DNA of 64,000 nucleotides, from positions 81,128 to 145,127 of the forward strand of contig CAJINV010000002.1 of NCBI GenBank assembly GCA_905178155.1, given 5' to 3'. The position numbers and the translations under genes were made by a program. The stretch comes from Amoebophrya sp. A120 (lineage: Eukaryota; Sar; Dinophyceae; Syndiniales; Amoebophryaceae). Positions 11,574-23,266 of the stretch are shown here, piece after piece; positions within the stretch are counted from its first letter, which is position 1; each line of letters starts with the position of its first letter. Below the pieces are notes generated by a model that made no database searches, was not told where the DNA came from, and saw only the letters and a list, made by a program, of their open reading frames with translations.

Positions 11574-12362
11574 TCAGTTTTTCATTGATTTTTCTCTTTG
11601 CAGCGGTAAATCAAAATAAGTAAGTATTGCATATAGTACCTGCGGCACGAACCGACTGGTAACATCCGATCCCGACACGAACGGGGACTGGGCATCCGAC
11701 CCCGGCACGTATCAATCCAAAAGGGCCCACCTTGCCTATCAAATGCAAAAATGTCGGGGTCTGGAAGATTGCGGGACTTGTCATGCTTGTCTGGCATGAC
11801 TAAAAAGTTTGTGATGCGCGTCCAAGGAGAGACCATTTTGCTTGTCATGCAAAAACGCAGTTTGTCATGCGAAAAACGCAACACAAAGAAGCGCAGATAT
11901 TTTTCATGCTTGGCTGTGCATTACAGAGCATTCACCATTCCCAACGCAGCATTACAAGTTTCCAGACCCAGACATTTTTACAGTTGATAGTGTCCCTCCG
12001 AGCACCAATCACGCAAGAACGCAATGCTTCTTCATATTTATGGATTGCGAAAATGTCTGGGTCTGGAAGATTCTTACCTTTGTCATGCATTTCTGACATG
12101 ACTCGAGAATCTGTAATGCATGGAGACGAAATAAAGCCTCTCCTACCTGTCATACAAAAACGCAGTTTCTCATGCGGAATACGCAACGCATAGCAGCTCA
12201 AAAATTTGTCATGCTTGGCTGCGTTTTACAGTCCGGCTACCATCCACTTTTAGCATCACAAGTTTCCAGACCCAGACATTTTTGCAATGCATAATATTGC
12301 AGCACCAGAGACCATGTCGCCTCTTCCTGCTGGGAGAAAATCTAAAACTCGATTTTCCCTCT
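11574..12362 (-). CDS. G7: hypothetical protein, 3' exons
   Basis: Exon pieces about 12362-12294, 12038-11990 (49 bp) and a last exon to a stop at 11574. Removal of the F1 element with one AATAT copy gives SLVLQYEEALRSC in frame. The last exon reads VPGSDAQSPFVSGSDVTSRF before the stop. The first exon is preceded by CTCCCAGCAG, a plausible 3' splice site; upstream exons are not found. The join between the second and last exon is unresolved. Confidence 0.5.
11737..11989. mobile_element. F1 introner in G7
   Basis: TATCAAATGC...GTCGGGGTCTGG left and a clear F1 right end; a 49-bp exon separates it from the next F1 copy. Confidence 0.85.
12039..12293. mobile_element. F1 introner in G7
   Basis: ATATT duplicated at 12034-12038 and 12294-12298. 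Confidence 0.9.
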
Positions 12363-13501
12363 GTCTACTTCCGCATCCGCACAGAGGAAGGGGTTCATGG
12401 TGTAAAAAATCGAACTCCATCAAACGACCGGCGGTGGTACAATATTCTATCTAATGACACAGACAACATATAAACAAGTGTGCAGATTTGTGAGATTCTG
12501 TTCTTGAAGATTGATACTAGTGAAGACAAGCGCGGCGAGTGCCTCTGACTGTTCCTTGATAACGAGATTACTGGACGGGCTTGAAAAAACTGCGGACCAC
12601 GGTTTAGTACTATGCAGACGAAGTGGTCGTGGTCAAGAAAGAAGCCCGATTTCCAAAACGTGTCCCGCGGATCATGGTTTTTTTTGCTTCGGGTTTTACA
12701 AGTACATATGTTCTGCTATCAATCTCCGCATGACAGAATTCCGCTCCGGACGAAGTATGCATGACAAAGTCCTCTTTTCCTGACCGTTTTTTCGAAGTTG
12801 CATAGACATCCCGGTAGATGAAGAGCAGCTCGAGGTGGAGGTGGCCGCAGCAGAGTTGGTGCTTTGTGCAAACGCAAAATCAATCTTTCACCACAAGACC
12901 TGCGGCATCTTGCATACGCGGCTCAGTGAGTAGTTCACGATGCAAGATGAACGCACTCTTTTCTGATGAAAAATAGATTTTACTCTCCTACACCGGCGTT
13001 GACGATCGTGCGGACGTTGTGCTAGAAAAACTGTACGTCTACTTCACAGGGGGTGCAGTAGATTTGTCATGCAGTTTTCGACTCTCCCATTCGCTGGTAC
13101 CATTACAACTCATGCAGAACGAATACGGAATGAAGTACGTTCGTCAACATATTATCCTGAGCAAAAACATCCCCACCCCATGTTCAAGTTCTGGGAAGTT
13201 TGCAACACAGATCCAGAAGTTTTGGAAGTCTCGCATGACAAGTTTTCCTCTGTATTGCAGCGCCGGTCAGCTTCAGCATGGAGAGCCGCATCACAAATCC
13301 ATCTCTTTATCTTGTTCCCAGCATTACAAATGCCAAAAATTGATGGAAAATGGTTCTCATGAAAATGCGCATCGCAAATGCTTCTGCAATTGCAAATCTG
13401 CATGACAAACCTGGGGTGGAGAAAGTTTTTACCCAGCATACAACGTGACATGACACAACGTCAACCTGTGACTTTATTGAGACGCACAGTTATTCTGTTT
13501 C
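12363..13501. other. Unresolved stretch with one introner
   Basis: Possible exon fragments around 12830-12880 (minus) and 13070-13148 (either strand) flank an F2 element, but no continuous gene model could be built. Confidence 0.3.
13149..13440. mobile_element. F2 introner, host gene unresolved
   Basis: Strong F2 ends; CAAC occurs on both sides (13145-13148, 13441-13444). Confidence 0.8.
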
Positions 13502-13772
13502 CTAAGAATTGGTTCGCATTAGATTATCGATCAGGTTCGTGCCAGTGCTGGCGGCGTCGCCCATCGCGATTTCTCCCTCGATCACGTTCAGATATGCAAG
13601 GAAACGTTTGAGCTTTTCGACGTAAAACTGCGATGTTGATCCGGAAGAATTCATCCGTTTGGAGGACGAGTTGGTTCTCGTTGGAGGAAAAGCGTAGTCA
13701 AATAAACGTCGCAAGAACTACAAACTCTTCGTAGAAGCTGCAATAGTCTTCAGGATCAACAGGCACAGCCAT
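13502..13772 (-). CDS. G8: complete small two-exon gene, 58 residues
   Basis: ATG at 13772; exon 1 13772-13722 (17 codons), GT-AG intron 13721-13628 (94 bp), exon 2 13627-13502 with stop TAG. The junction is phase 0 and gives DYCSFYEEFFYVEKLKRFL. This is an ordinary intron with no introner ends. The short acidic, helical protein is not recognised. Confidence 0.7.
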
Positions 13773-13966
13773 GATCGATGACTAGGGAGCGCAAAATTTT
13801 CGTGGGATATGTCGTCTAAGGGGGTGATGCCGTGGCGGGAGTGAAAACCTGTGTTTTTCTTTTTCATTTCAGTGTCGGTGGTAGAATAAACTTCTTTATG
13901 CCTGCTGATTATTCTGTAATGCGATTATTTCATGCTGTTGTCTATGCACAGATATGCAACACAAAT

Positions 13967-14162
13967 TCAAATCAAATTGAATCTATCAGGACTCACATGC
14001 ATCACAGCTCCTTGTTGCTCACAACAAATGAGTTGTATTACTGTACCATCATTCTGCACATTGCCTGAGCCCAAGATGGTCTGCGACAGCTGGTCCGAAA
14101 CCGCCTGGCCATTCACGGACGGAATGTATCGAAGTGAGAATAGCATCTCCCAACATCCCGTA
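13967..14162 (-). CDS. G9: C-terminal exon of a hypothetical protein
   Basis: The minus frame ends at 13967 and reads RYIPSVNGQAVSDQLSQTIL and VIQLICCEQQGAVMHVSPDR, which looks like a folded domain. A 3' splice site is possible just before ATGCTATTC at about 14160. Exons upstream to 14390 are open in two frames and cannot be chosen. Confidence 0.5.
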
Positions 14163-14568
14163 GAATATGACAAAGAAAATTTTTGCATATGCAAACTGAC
14201 GTTTGTACGAAGTGAATCCTGCAGACGAAATTTCTTTCGGATACGGGGAAGGAGGTGGCATTCGCATCTTGATAAGAGCAGGGTGTTGCTCAGCTGGTCG
14301 TCCCTCGGGGGCGTGCCCCAATATCCAGACGAAGAGACTCGCGGACCGCTCCAGAGACGAGGCACAACATTTTTCCGTCATACAAATTCAAATTTAATGA
14401 TTACTACAAGCGCCGGCTTATCATCCGCTGGTGGGGGTCTGCGCGACAGCGTAAAAATTTGGGACGCGTGCTGCAGCGCACGAGGAGGGAGGGCGTAATG
14501 CTTGCATGTCATGCAAAACGCAGTAGTAGTCCCGTCGATGCACAGAAACACGCGTCTTTTGCGTGAGG

Positions 14569-15505
14569 TCATGGCAAGATTTTGGTCTGGAGAGATTCAA
14601 GCATCTTCCTCTCGATATACCCGTGCGCTGTACCTTCACCTTGGAGGCTCCGGGAGCGCTGAGCGCTTCCCAAACGTGGTCCACTGTTTGTGTTTATTTT
14701 CAGCAATGAATTTTGAACTTCATCCTGTTGTAAACATAAGCGCTCATGCGACAAGACGAAAAATGGAGTTGCTGCATCCCAAAACCTCAAATATTTCCGT
14801 ATAATTAGATCCAGGACCACAGTATCGAATGCAAATATGTCTGGGTCTGAAAGACTGCGCAATTTTGTCATGCCTCTTTTGGATCACGCAGATGCTCCCT
14901 CTGGAATGCCGCGCGCAAAAGCATGCTTTGTTCAGGTCTCTTGATTTGTTGCTGCTATCCTACCAGAAATATAAAGCTCGCTACTTGCGCAGCAACAAGT
15001 GGACAACTTTTGGCAATGCCAAAAGTTGTCCACTAGACAAACACACTATGATGTTTGCGCACGACTCCAGAATCCGCATTTCAAGTTCGAATCCTTCCAG
15101 ACCCACACATCTTTGCAGTGGATAGACAGTAGTACTTGGACTCCCAGCACTGCTGTTGTTCACCTGGCTCAGCAGTTCCGCGTGGTCGTCTGGCGAAATC
15201 GCCTTCCGTCCCCTCTTATCAAATGCAAAAATGTCTGGGTCTGGAAGATTGCACGGTTTGTCATGTACATTTTGCATGACCCGGGATGTCTGCGATGTAT
15301 GCCCCAGCATCACAAATTATTTGCGCGTATCTAGATGCCTATCCCGCATGAAAAATGTCCTCTCCACGGAGCAAGAGCTGGACGCTTCTTGCTGCTCATG
15401 CAATACAGATTTTCTTAAATTCCAAAAATAGCATCACAAGTTCTAACCTTCCAGACCCAAACATTTTTGCAATCTTCCATACCTCTTCAATGCCACATCT
15501 GAATG
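14569..15505 (-). CDS. G10: hypothetical protein with two F1 introners
   Basis: Exons about 15505-15482, 15216-15131 and 14823-14569. The ACAGT-exact join gives GSPSTTVVLDLIIRKYLRF, and the CCTCT-exact join gives VALKRGRKAISPDDHAEL. Possible stop at 14569. No family recognised; the upstream end begins after a TTCAG splice-like site. Confidence 0.65.
14824..15125. mobile_element. F1 introner in G10
   Basis: ACAGT duplicated at 14819-14823 and 15126-15130. The interior also holds a 20-bp inverted repeat (GTGGACAACTTTTGGC, 14998-15035). Confidence 0.9.
15217..15481. mobile_element. F1 introner in G10
   Basis: CCTCT duplicated at 15212-15216 and 15482-15486. Confidence 0.9.
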
Positions 15506-15954
15506 TGAGTTTTGTCACTAAGTTTTGCTGCTACACATCGCCTCGGCATCACAATGGACACAGTGCGAGAGGTGAACTCAAAGCCAATAAATTGAAAGGA
15601 CGTTGTTGTATTGATGATTCTTCTGTTGGATTGTCTGCCGAAACAGGCACTTTTTATAAATTTTGCTGGTGCTGATCATGGTACTTTTTATTTTCCTGTT
15701 GGTAAAAAGCAAGAAAAGTCGAAATGCCTAGGGCTAAAAACAATTTAAAAACAAGGAACGACTGACTATACACTCGTCGTCAACTATGCTGTGCAAAAGT
15801 GTCGCATTCGTACGAATTGCACCGGGTTCTGCAGCAATGCTACAAGAACAACTTGTGCTTCCCAACCTATCTTCGAAATGCAAACCAACATGACAAGAAA
15901 TGCTAATGTAGACTTGATTATGCTTTCCTGGTGCTGTACTGCAATTCATATACG

Positions 15955-16645
15955 AGCGCGATACTTTCCCAATGCATATGCACCGTCAGTGACCGATTCG
16001 CCGTCAATTTTTCCAGTTCCTTCTGGATAATCTCCTCGCGTGGAGAGGAAAAATGTCTGGGTCTCGAAGAATGTTGCCATGCATAACTGTCGTGCGGGAT
16101 GACAACCAAATAAGAATACATAGAAAATCTGCGATGCGGACAAGATAAAATTAGAGAAAATCATCACTGATTTTTTTACAAGAGCCGCATAATGCTTACG
16201 CCCGGTGCGTAACAAGAGTCTAGCAATTTTTCACGTTCATCATGCAACACAGATTTCATTTTTGTTCATGTATGTAACACAGTTTTTGTTTGTACGATCA
16301 TCATCATCCAGATTGAGCATGCCACTGAGTGTATCCTCGTCCCAGATCCAGATGAAATATTTCCAATGCATAACTTGTCACACTGGAGAATCTTGTGATG
16401 CGGCTTATCACGAGGAAAAAATCCTATCTCCCCGCACTTCATGTTCAAATGAAACACGTATCGTCAACGTCACCATCGGATTCTTGTAAACGAATTCCTC
16501 TGTCATGCAAAGCATCGCCCGCGCCCCACAACACCAAACAGGTAACAACTGCCAGGCGGTGGGCGAAGAAAAACTCACCTGGAAAGAACGCATCCGAATG
16601 GTCGGGAGTACAACTACTAGGGACGATGCGGATGCGGTCCTGCAT
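15955..16645 (-). CDS. G11: hypothetical protein starting 3 nt after G12 ends
   Basis: ATG at 16645 lies three bases downstream of the G12 stop (16651-16649). The first exon contains a hydrophobic segment (RLAVVTCLVLWGAG), either a membrane helix or a signal anchor. The downstream exon about 16041-15955 reads EEIIQKELEKLTANRSL. An internal GTGAGT...CAG stretch of 30 nt could be a short intron. Joins between 16440 and 16373 are uncertain. Confidence 0.45.
16042..16372. mobile_element. F1 introner in G11
   Basis: Left end GAAAAATGTCTGGGTCTCG, right end CAGATCCAGATGAAATAT (diverged F1). Confidence 0.7.
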
Positions 16646-16648
16646 TAC

Positions 16649-17727
16649 TTATTGGATGTCAGACGTTGACGTGGACGTGGTAAGAAGTCTCGTGATCATG
16701 TTAGAACGACTAAGTACGTGCAGGTCGATGGGATTGTTTCCGACATGATATAGCTCTTCTTCCGCGGACTTCGCCTTCGTGTAAGCGGCCTTCGCCAGTT
16801 CGGTGTCGAGCGATTCCACCTCGAGTTTGGCTTGGAGGTATTTGGCTTCTAACTCGGCCAGTTTGTCGTGTTTTTGCGTCCTGAGTAAAAACGTCCCCAC
16901 CCCATAGTCAAGTTGGGAAATCTGCAAGACAAGAAATCAGCCGTTCTTGTGCATGACAAGTCTGGGCTCGGAATGTAGTCGCGTTTAGCTAGTGCAGCAG
17001 CATCACAAATTTAGTACCTCATGCTGATTGTAGCATCACAAATTTCAAAGAGCACTGGAAAATGCGTCTCACTCTCATGGGGATTTACCATGCACATTAC
17101 TTTACCATGCAGAGGTGCATTACAACTCTGGGGTGGGGACTTTTACCATGCAGATTTGCATGACAAGAACTCTGGGGTGGGGAAGTTTTTGATCAGGGTA
17201 TTCTGCCGTTGCCGATTATCATGCTCAGTCACGACCAGGGACTTGTGCGCCGCGAGCTCCGCTTGCAACTTGAGTTTCTGTTGCTCCTTCTCTTGCAAGT
17301 CCTGCTCTTTCGCGTTCCGCACCTATCCTGAGCAAAACCGTTCCCATCCCATAGTCAAGACGGGAAATCTGCTAGACAAATCAGCCAGCTTCGATTGTTG
17401 CGCATGACAAGTTTAGCTTCGTAATGTAAAAATCCTGTTTGGCTTGTTCAGCAGCATAACAGATCTGGTCCATTATTCTGATTAGAGCATTACAAATTCC
17501 AAAACACGACGTAGAAAATTTTGCTTGTCATGGAGCTGCTCCGCATGAGAAACATTTTGAGCGTGCAGATTTACATGACGACTATGGGGTTAGGACGGTT
17601 TTACATGGGATATCAACAGCTTCAAGTTGTTCCGATGCTCATCGGCGGCGAAGTTGGACATATCCCGTTCTTCGAGACTCCGCGTGAAGGCATCGAGGGC
17701 GACGTCAGTTTCTGCGCGGTAAGGCAT
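16649..17727 (-). CDS. G12: complete coiled-coil protein, about 150 residues
   Basis: ATG 17727, stop TAA 16651-16649. Three exons: about 17727-17614, 17322-17201 and 16876-16649, separated by two F2 introners. The joins read NNLKLLVRNAKEQDLQ and NRQRQKHDKLAELEAK. The first intron can be read as AT-AG (TTG|ATATCCC...ATAG|GTG). Most of the protein is coiled coil, with a Ser/Thr-rich C-terminus (LLTTSTSTSDIQ). Size and coil suggest a small subunit of a larger assembly; that is inference. Confidence 0.8.
16877..17200. mobile_element. F2 introner in G12
   Basis: F2 ends in full at both sides (GTAAAAACGTCCCCACCCC left). Confidence 0.85.
17323..17613. mobile_element. F2 introner in G12
   Basis: AGCAAAACCGTTCCCATCCC left and GGGTTAGGACGGTTTTACA right. 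Confidence 0.85.
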
Positions 17728-17894
17728 CTTTACGTGTTTGCTCTACGAAGGATTAGTATGAAAAATTCAAAACTACTACTTTTTACACCACCTATTGCTC
17801 TCGAAGTACTTTCTACTACTGCTGCTAGTCTATTGTTCCTGCTTCCTCTAGTCGTAAAGAAGATGGGCCTCCATACGTTTATCAACTTCTCTGG

Positions 17895-18115
17895 CTATTG
17901 CTTCTGTGTTTGGACTTGCTGTTTGCTGAAACGCGCAAGAATGGTAGTGCATCTACTGGCTTTGACACGAGAGTTTGAATTTCTCTCAGAAAAATCGGCG
18001 TCAAGAACTCTCGTCTCTGTTTTCGCTCTAGTCGCCCAAGAGCACGAACAACGTTTACAAGCTGGAAAAAGCTGCATCACGATAGGCGTAGTCCCGGTCT
18101 AGCGATATCGATGAG
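17895..18115 (-). CDS. G13: C-terminal exons of a small hypothetical protein
   Basis: Exon about 18150-18054 reads ISLDRDYAYRDAAFSS. A GT-AG intron then leads to KQQVQTQKQ and a stop near 17904. An alternative second exon reads SPNTEAIAREVDKRMEAHLL. The 5' end is not found. Confidence 0.35.
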
Positions 18116-18355
18116 TTTATTTTGTGTGGTTCATCTTCTAGCTGCAAGGACTACACATTAACACGACAAATAACGCCACGAATAAACGGGTCCGATACCA
18201 AGCATGGCTGCTTCTTCACTCACAATTTTGGGCACGGTGGATGAAAACCGCTTTCTGATCTATGATGCAATTTTTGCAAGAAGAAGCTTCGGGCAGAAAA
18301 ATTCGCTCTGGTGCACGCCCGGAAACCGATTTTTAGGTCGGGAGCAGAAGTTTGT

Positions 18356-18639
18356 CATGCTTCTGCCCGAAGACCTCCCTCCCGCCCAAAAAACCGGTTT
18401 CGGAGCAGACCCAAAAACCGTTTTTCTGACCGGGTAGAGAAATCTGTNNNNNNNNNNNNNNNNNNNNNNNNNNNNNNNNNNNNNNNNNNNNNNNNNNNNN
18501 NNNNNNNNNNNNNNNNNNNNNNNNNNNNNNNNNNNNNNNNNNNNNNNCATGCTTCTGCCCGAAGACCTCCCTCCGGCCCAAAAAACCGGTTTCCGAGCAG
18601 ACCCAAAAACGGTTTTTCTGACCGGGTAGAGAAATCTGT
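18356..18639. repeat. Tandem repeat broken by an assembly gap
   Basis: Two near-identical 92-bp copies (18356-18447 and 18548-18639) sit exactly on each side of 100 Ns, so the true copy number is unknown. A diverged third copy follows to about 18730. Confidence 0.85.
18448..18547. other. Assembly gap (100 N)
   Basis: Run of exactly 100 Ns, the usual placeholder for a gap of unknown length. Confidence 0.98.
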
Positions 18640-18952
18640 GATGCAATTTTTGCAACGCGAAACAGCGGCCAGAAAAACGGTTTTTGTGAGATTGGGCGGA
18701 GAAGTTTGTCATGCTTCTGCCCGAGCAACCTCCTCCTGGCTGAAAACCTGCTCCTTGCTCCCAAGCTTCAAATGCTACACGAATTCGACGCCAACACTTT
18801 GTTCCGAGTTTTGGTTCTGCATGGTAGACAGAGGAACGCAGGTTTCCGACGCTACACACGGACTGCCTCTACGCTAAATTCTATCGTCAGTCGTGCTTTA
18901 AACGGAAACGGCCGAAAGGCTTCAGCAACCCAACCGAACGTCCTGACACAAA

Positions 18953-19603
18953 ATGAACCGAAGACAAACCGAGGTACCACCGTGCCACATTTCCATCTAC
19001 TTGAAGTTCAACATCGTGAGACAGTTTGGCAGCGGCCATATCCTCATCATGTCAGCCAAGCAACAGAACGCAACAACGAAATCTCTCTGGCTTTGCTCGA
19101 CGAGTAGCGTATGCATATTCTGCTACTTGTTACTAGCGCCACCTGTGACGATCCGCACCGAAAACAGATCGAGGCTCCAAATGTGAACCTACTACATCAA
19201 CTTCCAATATTCAGAATTAAAAACGAGAGTCGACGGTCTTCCTGCTTGTTTGGCGCACTGATTCAGATTTTGTCTTCAAGGAGCTGCTGCCTTCATTTTC
19301 ATAGATTTTCAGCATTAAGTGGTTGCTGGGGCTCACCTAGCAATAACTCTGAGAATAGAAGAAGAGTATTACGATCTAAACCTCGATATTCCGCCTTCAA
19401 GATGGTTTATTCGAATAACGGTTCTCTGCAGCTGGTGTTGCGTGTCCACAACGTTCGAGTTCTCTTTACTCCGTCCTGGCATATTTGGTAGAAAGGCAAA
19501 GTGGCTGTGGTATAGCTGTTTGGTTCTTGACGAGTCGGCAGCACTAAGTGTCCGGCTCAGTTGTTGTACTTATCACTCCGTATTTATCGTTACGAAAATG
19601 TAG
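18953..19603 (+). CDS. G14: hypothetical protein of about 144 residues, two exons
   Basis: ATG at 18953; exon 1 to 19103, GT-AG intron 19104-19319, exon 2 19320-19603. The join completes a codon (phase 1) and reads LWLCSTMVAGAHLAITLRIE. Contains aromatic and cysteine-rich stretches (TVLCSWCCVSTTFEFSLL) and possibly one membrane segment. There is no introner in its intron. Convergent with G16. Confidence 0.65.
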
Positions 19604-19632
19604 TCCTAGCCTCCGTCGTGCGGCCGGCTATT

Positions 19633-19884
19633 TCATTTTTCTCTATCAAAGGAGGCGAGATTGACCGTCCTTGTACTTCTCCCTGTAGTTTTTAGATTCG
19701 AAGATGATCCAATCGAGAAAAAGCAGCTTGCTGCTTCTGAGGGGGTAACACCGCGGCGAGACATGCGGTTGGGGTAGGTCATTTGTTTCTCGGTGTTCCT
19801 CTTCGTCTGCAAGGGGTGGATGTGCGTTTTGCTGCGATGGGCTGTGATGGGGTGGTCGTCAGAGGTTGTGGTGCTGAAGCACAC
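19633..19884 (-). CDS. G15: possible 83-residue ORF
   Basis: Open frame rich in Ser, Thr and Arg between the 3' ends of G14 and G16. No supporting splice or family evidence; may be 3' UTR. Confidence 0.2.
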   Translation of the reverse strand: MCFSTTTSDDHPITAHRSKTHIHPLQTKRNTEKQMTYPNRMSRRGVTPSEAASCFFSIGSSSNLKTTGRSTRTVNLASFDREK

Positions 19885-19982
19885 GGCTCGCTCGCGACGT
19901 AGTTGCTCCGTTTTTCCGGTTCTGAATGACTACGTAGACCAAAGAAGAATTCATTTTTCTGATCGTGAAATTCCTGGCTGCA

Positions 19983-22900
19983 TTACTGTTTCGCAGCGCC
20001 ACCAGCGCGCTTCGGGTACACTTTGTCCGTATCGGGAGGAACAAAAATCCCGGCTCCCCGTACTCGAAATACAGTTGCATGACATCACTTGCACAGCTGC
20101 GTACTTAATGCTCTATCGCTTGTGAAGTATCCAGCATGACAGATCGGGTGTACTTATGATATATTTCCGGCAACGGGAGGGGATCACTCGTCTCTTGGAT
20201 ATATCACCTGGTTCTTCAGCTTGTAGAACTTGTAGTGCGGGTGTTCATGGTCCACGTTTAAAATTTTTTCGTAATCTTCTTGCGTCTTCGGGTACTTCTT
20301 CAGGTCCTTGTCCGGTATGTTGTCCTCTTTCCTGCGGAGAAAGTTCTTGATGCCCACGATGTTGTCCTCGTAGCCGTCGTATCAAATGCAAATACGTCTG
20401 CGTCCAGAACCCGGTTTGAAAGATTGCGAGATTTATTCTACTCATGTTTGTCTGAGAAGAGACAGAGAGCGAAGTCTGTCATGCTGGTTGCACTACAGCC
20501 ACAGCGCAATCTATCCGTCACCCAAAGACGTGACTTGTCAAGTGGCAATTTATGCTAGAAGCCGTAATCACGCAGCAACGCCTTGTCAACATAGGTGGGT
20601 TCTTTGTAGCGCATCATCCACGCTCTAGCATGATCACAGTTTTGTTCCAGACCCAGACAGATTTGCAACTCGTACGTTCTTGCGGGGGTCGAACAAATCG
20701 TCCAGCTGCTGCTTGTTCCAAGCCGTGTTCGCGCTCACTTAAGTATCCTGACTAAAAACCTTCTCACCCCATATTCAAGAGGACGCGGAATTCACTACGC
20801 AAACTCTCAGAGGCGGTGGTTGGAATTCACGTATCATGACGAAAGTTGTTCCAATAGGTAGCAGCTTGGCTAGTGCAGCGCATGGACTTATGCAGCTGAT
20901 TACAGCATGACAACTCTTCAAATCCGTGCGTCACAGAAGTAGATTTGCGTGACACTAAAGATGGGGTGGGTAGTACGTTTTTACACAGCATATTCATTTT
21001 TCCCAGCCCTCGTTCCTATGGTTTTGAAGATAATCGCATCGTTCTCTGTCGTCCTGTCCTCCTCGGCTTTTTCTCGAGTGTACCTGTGCAGCAAGGCCCA
21101 GAGAGAAACCGCTTTGTCGTTTTTGGTGTAGAAGTTTCCCGGCGTACGACCGACGACAGCGCCACCTGCTCGCACCGGAGGATTCGCCTTGGCTTGATGC
21201 GGAACGGCCGGGACATATCCTGTCCAAAAACGTCCCAACCCCATAGCCAACTTGGGAAATCTGCGACACAAATCAACACACGGTAGCTGTTGCGCATGAC
21301 AAGTTTGCCTTCACAATTTACTCCCCTTTGGCTAGTGCAGCAGCATCACATCAAATCTAATTTGTGATTATTGATTTTTTGAGCATCACAAATTTCCAAA
21401 CAGCACTACAAAATGCGTCTCGTGGGGCTCCGAATGAGAGACTTTTCAACAGCATGCAGATTTGCATGACAGCTGTGGGGTCGGGGCGTTTTTACACAAG
21501 ATAGGGCAGGTGGAGCGGCTTTTTGAGCGGCTGCTTTTGGAACAGCGGCTGCGTTTGGAACAACGGCTTCCTCTGGGGCGGCTTTATTCCCTTTCGAAGC
21601 GACAGGTCCGGTCGATTGAGGCTTCGGCACAGCAACTCCAGTGCCTTTTGTTCCTTTCTTCCCGCCGTTGTCCTCGCCTTTATCATTATTTCCACTTCCG
21701 GGTCCTTTTCCCTTGGTATGGTTCTGTTCCGCGGCTTGATGCGGTGCTGCTTTTGTGTGGATGCCCGTGGCTGATTCGCCTTTGCTCACATTTCCGCCGC
21801 CCTTTTGCGCTCCCCCGTTGTTCAAGCCGTACTTGGCATTATTTTGCGACACCACTCCTACAGCGGGATCACGATTTTTCCCACCTTTGCTCACAGGAGG
21901 CCCGCTGCCTTTCAATCCGTCCTTGTAGCTAACCAAGCCGCCCTTGATGTGCTGCGGCGCCGCTGGTGGTGGTACTGCAGGCTTCCCATCTTCTTTGGTA
22001 CCACTCCCGCCGGCATTCAATCCGTTCGTGTCACCTAGTACCGAGCTGCCCTTGTGTAGTTGGGGTGCTGCGAGCACAACTGGATGGTTTTGAGGAGTTC
22101 CATCTTTGGTCCCACCGACTTGTTGGACTAACCCCTTCTTGTAGTTCACCAAATCGCCCTTGTGAAGATGTTGCGGTGCCGCTAGAAGTGGCACTTCTGC
22201 ATGATTTTCGTGTTTGCTCCAACTCGCGGCGTTGTTTTTGTGTCCGCCATAATTGCCTTTTTCCGTTCCGCCGAGCACAACTGCATGATGTCCACCTTTA
22301 CTCAACTGGAAAAATTCGCCGTTTTTGTTCCCGCCATTGTTACTTTTGCCGTGTGGCGGCTCGTCCGCTCCCTGTGGTAGTACTGCATTCCTCGTGAAAC
22401 CGCCTACAACCAGAGTTGGGTCGCCATGTTGATGTGGGTCGCCATGTTGATGTGGGTCGCCATGTTGATGTTGCAGTACTGTGCCGCTCCGAAACATCCC
22501 TCCGAAGGGAAGCCCAACTTGAGGCACTTGTAGTTGCAGTTCCCAAGGAGGACGAGAAGCGCCGCCGGACTGCGATTTGTTCGTTGCTGTACCGAGCTGA
22601 AGAAGAGCTGCGGATGGCGGCGGACCACCCCTAGACTTCTGCACCGGAGGGCCAGACGTGGAAGCAGTTGGGCGGGGAACAAGAACATCGTCATCCAGTG
22701 GGGATCGCTTGTCAATCGTGCCTGATAGTAGAAGACGCTAGAATAAAAGCAACAACTTCACGCTTCGTCAATGCTGTGCAAAGAAAAATATATAAAACAA
22801 GACCATGACCATGCTGTGATCCATCATGTTCATGACAATCAAACCTCACCTCCAAAACCGCAAAACAAAAAATTTCACCCGGTAAAAAAATCAAAAGAAA

Positions 22901-23045
22901 TACGTTTGTTCGACGAAGATGATTGCGCGTGGCTGCCGGTGCTGTTGTAGAATGCCATGGGGGGCTGCTTTGCTGGAGGCGGCAGATTATTTGCTGGTTC
23001 TGCGATTCCACGGTCCAATATCGCAGGAAAACAAAAAGCTGTTTT
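19983..23045 (-). CDS. G16: large disordered Gly/Lys/His-rich protein
   Basis: Exons about 23045-22904, 22721-21505, 21215-20994, 20743-20670, 20381-20203 and a last exon to a stop at 19983. The first intron (22722-22903) is GT-AG. The 1.2 kb second exon is low-complexity, with HQHGDP repeated three times and several related HKGxLVNYKxGL units. Downstream exons are compact (WNKQQLDDLFDPRK; KNFLRRKEDNIPDKDLKKYP). Looks like a fusion of a repetitive N-terminal region with a small charged C-terminal domain. Function unknown; the start codon was not identified. Confidence 0.65.
20030..20202. mobile_element. F4 introner near 3' end of G16 (diverged)
   Basis: Left end AAAAATCCCGGCTCCCCGTA, right end CGGGAGGGGATCACTCG; shorter than typical F4 (about 310 bp). 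Confidence 0.5.
20382..20669. mobile_element. F1 introner in G16
   Basis: TCGTA at 20377-20381 and 20670-20674. A GT-AG choice (AAC|GTACGA...TACGAG|GAC) also keeps frame. Confidence 0.85.
20744..20993. mobile_element. F2 introner in G16
   Basis: Left end ACTAAAAACCTTCTCACCCC, right end GGGGTGGGTAGTACGTTTT. Confidence 0.8.
21216..21504. mobile_element. F2 introner in G16
   Basis: TGTCCAAAAACGTCCCAACC left and GGGGTCGGGGCGTTTTTAC right. Confidence 0.85.
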
Positions 23046-23266
23046 GGTGTGAGCTGCCAGGTTTATTGTTCATGTAGCTGCACGACCGCGGGTTCGCTCC
23101 AGCACATCGCGAAGCAAATAATTTGCAGAGCTGCGAACTTAGAAATTATCATCACAAAGAAATGAGAGAAACAGGGGGCAAAAACAAACGCCTCTCAGCT
23201 TTCAATTTCATGCGTACAAGGTATAGCGAGCTCCTTCCTGTTGCATCCTGAGCATCAATGCAGCTC

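Noticed and set aside
18260-18877. Long frames through the N gap
   Set aside because: They exist only because Ns are read as X and because the tandem repeat is open in several frames.
21406-21504. Extension of the long G16 exon below 21505
   Set aside because: This stretch is the F2 terminal repeat and core, not coding.
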